Program-made: the position numbers and the translations under genes
Shown: positions 5,784 to 7,451 of the stretch, in pieces
Position numbering within the stretch: the first letter of the stretch is position 1
How the letters are laid out: each line of letters starts with the position of its first letter
NCBI RefSeq assembly: GCF_014385105.1
Contig: NZ_JACRTE010000032.1
Span: 1 to 7,451, forward strand
DNA length: 7,451 nt
From: Qingrenia yutianensis
Lineage (GTDB): Bacteria > Bacillota > Clostridia > UMGS1810
Direction: 5' to 3'
The notes under the pieces: model-generated
Told to the model about the DNA's origin: nothing
Seen by the model: only the letters and a program-made list of their open reading frames with translations
Databases searched by the model: none

Positions 5784-5927
5784 TTAAAACGTAACCGTAA
5801 TATTAAGTACCGCCGCCGCAATCCAATATATAAACTTTTTAATATCACCGCTCGCCAAATATACAACTCCTGTGCACAAATCAAGCCCGATAAGAACAAG
5901 CGGAAATATGTACTTGTATTTGTTCAT
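5784..5927 (-). CDS. Small two-helix membrane protein, unknown function
   Basis: From ATG 5927 this encodes 47 residues. Almost all of it is two hydrophobic helices, FPLVLIGLDLCTGVVYLA (about 8-25) and IYWIAAAVLNITVTF (33-47), joined by the short polar turn SGDIKK. The start is set by AAGGAG seven bases upstream. A longer frame from 5987 would add 20 unconvincing residues that re-read the preceding gene. Similar tiny membrane proteins sit next to the late regulator in many Firmicutes phages. The role is unknown. It is short for a holin and lacks the usual lysis neighbours, so I do not call it one. Confidence 0.7.
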   Translation of the reverse strand: MNKYKYIFPLVLIGLDLCTGVVYLASGDIKKFIYWIAAAVLNITVTF

Positions 5928-5938
5928 AGCACAACTCC

Positions 5939-6139
5939 TTATATCGCAATAGATGCACAGTTGTTTAAATCTCTTATGTACGCGCAAACCTTGTATTTTC
6001 CGAGGTCGATAAGTACAAACGTCGGATAAACTTCCGCAACCGTGCCCGTCACAATTCTGCTTTTTTTCGCCGTGTCGGTGTATTTTGTTTCAATGACGTT
6101 CATCTTGATTTTTGCGCCGATTTTAATTCTATTTTGCAT
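5939..6139 (-). CDS. Small beta-rich hypothetical phage protein
   Basis: A 66-aa protein without a named function. It is mostly predicted beta strands: KIKMNVIETKY, SRIVTGTVAEVY, FVLIDLGKYKVCAYI. The pattern GTVxEVxPxFVxIDxGKYK suggests a small beta-barrel like KOW or SH3 folds, but this is only an impression. The preferred start is ATG 6139, with GAGGAG nine bases upstream. A TTG at 6148 touches the ribosome binding site and is unlikely. The gene starts five bases after the ASCH gene ends and stops 11 bases before the membrane protein gene, so all are probably cotranscribed. Confidence 0.65.
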   Translation of the reverse strand: MQNRIKIGAKIKMNVIETKYTDTAKKSRIVTGTVAEVYPTFVLIDLGKYKVCAYIRDLNNCASIAI

Positions 6140-6144
6140 ATTGT

Positions 6145-6741
6145 TCAACTCCTCAATTCCTCAACATAGCACCAAGACTGCGGCGGTCTTTTCAATCGCT
6201 GGCACACACAATCTCTTTTTTCTATGCACCAAGTACAATCTGTAAATGGGGGCTTATCGCAAGCCTTATAAAATTCGTCGATTTCGTTTGGCTCTTGATA
6301 TATTACAAGGTTGGAAATGTGCCAGCCGTAAAATTCTGTTATGCCCGCTCCGACGTACTTTCGCATTTCTTCCCACGATACGCAGGATTGTTTACGTAGC
6401 CAATTTTCTTCGTATTTTTCATCCTCGTTGGTTGCCACTGTTTCGTATTCATTCTCGCCATATTCGTAATAGCGTTCACCATCTTTTATGATTGTCTGTA
6501 TTCGCTCATAGGTTTCATCATCCCAAAACTCACCTTCAAATTCTGTTATTTTATCACATACAAACTCGCCGATAACTTTACCATGTAATGGTAATTTTTT
6601 TGATTTGTCTTTTGTGCAGTAAATATAACACTTGAACGGTGTATCTATCCTCGGCTTTGTTTTCCGCACTTCAATGGTCTTTTGTCCAGTTACAATAAGT
6701 ACGCAGTATTTTGGTTTAATGCTTATTAAAACGCTTTTCAT
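6145..6741 (-). CDS. ASCH-domain phage protein
   Basis: A 198-aa protein with clear ASCH features: the N-terminal SIKPKYCVLIVTGQKTIEVRKT (residues 7-28) with the GxKTxEVR motif, KCYIYCT (37-43), the strand GKVIGEFVCDKI (54-65), GWHISNLVIY (139-148), and the C-terminal signature RPPQSWCYVEEL (185-196). ASCH domains are PUA-like folds that bind RNA or act on modified nucleosides. Lys21, Thr22 and Glu24 lie in the motif that holds catalytic residues in some relatives. The substrate here is unknown. A cysteine-rich stretch (Cys169, 172, 178, 180) just before the signature could bind metal. ATG 6741 overlaps the previous gene as ATGA and has GGAGG seven bases before it. ASCH proteins are common accessory genes in Firmicutes phages. 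Confidence 0.85.
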   Translation of the reverse strand: MKSVLISIKPKYCVLIVTGQKTIEVRKTKPRIDTPFKCYIYCTKDKSKKLPLHGKVIGEFVCDKITEFEGEFWDDETYERIQTIIKDGERYYEYGENEYETVATNEDEKYEENWLRKQSCVSWEEMRKYVGAGITEFYGWHISNLVIYQEPNEIDEFYKACDKPPFTDCTWCIEKRDCVCQRLKRPPQSWCYVEELRS

Positions 6742-7166
6742 TTATTTTCCTCCGTCATTTTTTTTACAAGGTTGTCAATATGGTAAACATCCACAACACA
6801 CCGTCCTGCGCTTAAATAAAATCGTTTCTTCAACTGCTCTGCAAACTCTTTTATTGCTTCGGATTTTGCCTGTTGCAATTTTTGCAACAACCTTTCTATT
6901 TCCACATCTTTCGCGGTAATTGACCTTTCGAGAGCACAAATATACTTTTGGTCAGCTTTACTTACGGCATTAACTGACTCTTGAACCCTATCATTAAGCA
7001 CTCTTTCATCTTCGGCGTGTTTTTCTTTTAATTCTTCAATCTCTGCCTTTTGGCGGTTAGCGAGAGATAAGACATCATCACATACAGCTCGCTCAATTAA
7101 AGATAACTTATTATTTTGATTTTTTAATATTTCCTCAAATGCCTTTATAATCTGTTCATCTGTCAT
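6738..7166 (-). CDS. Coiled-coil phage protein, unknown function
   Basis: A 142-aa protein. Residues 35-115 are a long charged helix with coiled-coil character (KAEIEELKEKH, ERLLQKLQQAKSEAIKEFAEQLKKR), so it probably forms dimers or higher oligomers. The last 35 residues carry AIKEFAEQLKKRF and YHIDNLVKKM, a C-terminal pattern seen in many short phage proteins of unknown role. It has no catalytic motif, membrane segment or signal peptide. ATG 7166 follows AGGAG by nine bases, and the stop overlaps the ASCH start, so the two genes are coupled. The function cannot be named from sequence. Confidence 0.7.
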   Translation of the reverse strand: MTDEQIIKAFEEILKNQNNKLSLIERAVCDDVLSLANRQKAEIEELKEKHAEDERVLNDRVQESVNAVSKADQKYICALERSITAKDVEIERLLQKLQQAKSEAIKEFAEQLKKRFYLSAGRCVVDVYHIDNLVKKMTEENK

Positions 7167-7168
7167 AA

Positions 7169-7402
7169 TGTATCACTCCTATTCTCGTTTGTAAGTAATG
7201 GTTTTTCCGTTTTCAAACTCAATATTTATCCGCACAGGATATCCCACCACATCCATTCCATAAGGCAGATAAACAGTCTTTTTAATGTTTAGTTTTACTT
7301 TGTGATTTTTCTCGCAACGCTCACAATCGATTTTTTTCATATAATCAGTTTGACAGTATTCGCATTGATATTTTGATAATTCTTTCATTTTGTATCACTC
7401 CT
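7169..7402 (-). repeat. Repeated translation start region (12-bp direct repeat)
   Basis: The minus-strand 12-mer AGGAGTGATACA occurs at 7180-7169 and 7402-7391, in front of the coiled-coil and zinc-finger-like genes, and each time the upstream stop codon overlaps the AGGAG. The identical ribosome binding site and spacer suggest a small duplicated gene-start cassette. The coordinates span both copies; the sequence between them is the zinc-finger-like gene. Confidence 0.6.
7179..7388 (-). CDS. Small zinc-finger-like phage protein
   Basis: A 69-aa protein. The N-terminal third has CEYC (Cys9, Cys12) and CERCEKNH (Cys22, Cys25, His29), a plausible single zinc site, most likely Cys9, Cys12, Cys25 and His29. 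The C-terminal half, YLPYGMDVVGYPVRINIEFENG, is a beta-rich stretch that recurs after such fingers in small phage proteins. The role is unknown; nucleic-acid or protein binding is possible. ATG 7388 has GAGGAG nine bases upstream, and the TAG stop overlaps the AGGAG of the next gene, so spacing is very tight. Confidence 0.7.
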   Translation of the reverse strand: MKELSKYQCEYCQTDYMKKIDCERCEKNHKVKLNIKKTVYLPYGMDVVGYPVRINIEFENGKTITYKRE

Positions 7403-7451
7403 CATTTTCCACTTTCATTCACAAATATTCCGTTCCAAATATCTTCAAATT
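7402..7451 (-). CDS. 3' end of an unknown gene (partial)
   Basis: An open frame enters from the right edge and ends at TGA 7404-7402 with FEDIWNGIFVNESGK. The stop overlaps the GAGGAG site of the zinc-finger-like gene, the same tight junction as between the next two genes. That makes a real gene end likely. Fifteen residues are too few to name it. Confidence 0.5.
   Translation of the reverse strand, partial: FEDIWNGIFVNESGK

Noticed and set aside
5784..5927. Holin
   Set aside because: It has two membrane helices but only 47 residues, is not beside an endolysin and sits before the late regulator, which is not the usual place for lysis genes.

Overview
The window is a stretch of a tailed-phage (Caudoviricetes) genome, most likely a prophage or temperate phage of a Firmicutes host, probably class Clostridia. 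The evidence is a single-strand block of tightly packed genes with strong AGGAG-type ribosome binding sites, TTG starts in overlapping stop/start pairs, moderately AT-rich sequence, and a gene order typical of clostridial siphophages. Every gene I can support lies on the minus strand, so transcription runs from high to low coordinates. I see no gene on the plus strand, no tRNA, CRISPR array, insertion sequence or integration gene.

In transcription order, the right part (7451 to 5331) holds accessory genes from the end of the early or middle region: the 3' end of an unknown gene, a 69-aa zinc-finger-like protein, a 142-aa coiled-coil protein, an ASCH-domain protein, a 66-aa small beta-rich protein, a 47-aa two-helix membrane protein, and a 146-aa ArpU/RinA-like (DUF1492-type) regulator with a sigma-70 region-4-like helix-turn-helix. 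The next 281 bases (5330 to 5050) hold no gene but carry a stem-loop with alternative pairings, two intrinsic terminators and an extended -10 promoter. The packaging and capsid block follows: terminase small subunit, terminase large subunit (ATPase and nuclease motifs intact), portal, and a minor capsid protein. These four overlap or nearly touch.

The minor capsid protein has an extra C-terminal domain of about 130 residues that resembles the phage BECR-fold nuclease (PBECR) toxins. Its DNA is clearly more AT-rich (about 31% GC) than the capsid part (about 46% GC), as expected of a swapped toxin module. A consensus-like promoter (TTTACA, 17-nt spacer, TATACT) lies across the last codons of this gene. 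It drives a transcript of about 145 nt that ends at a strong intrinsic terminator. That transcript can fold into a branched structure closed by a 9-bp stem, and the same bases also hold a 34-codon ORF without a Shine-Dalgarno site. This unit, between the toxin-tailed capsid gene and the next structural gene, is the most interesting part of the window. A second terminator, a candidate promoter and the first codons of a probable scaffold gene complete the left edge.

Together the genes suggest a switch from accessory genes to late genes: the ArpU/RinA-like protein would activate the terS promoter region, terS/terL package DNA through the portal, and the minor capsid protein may carry a nuclease with the particle.
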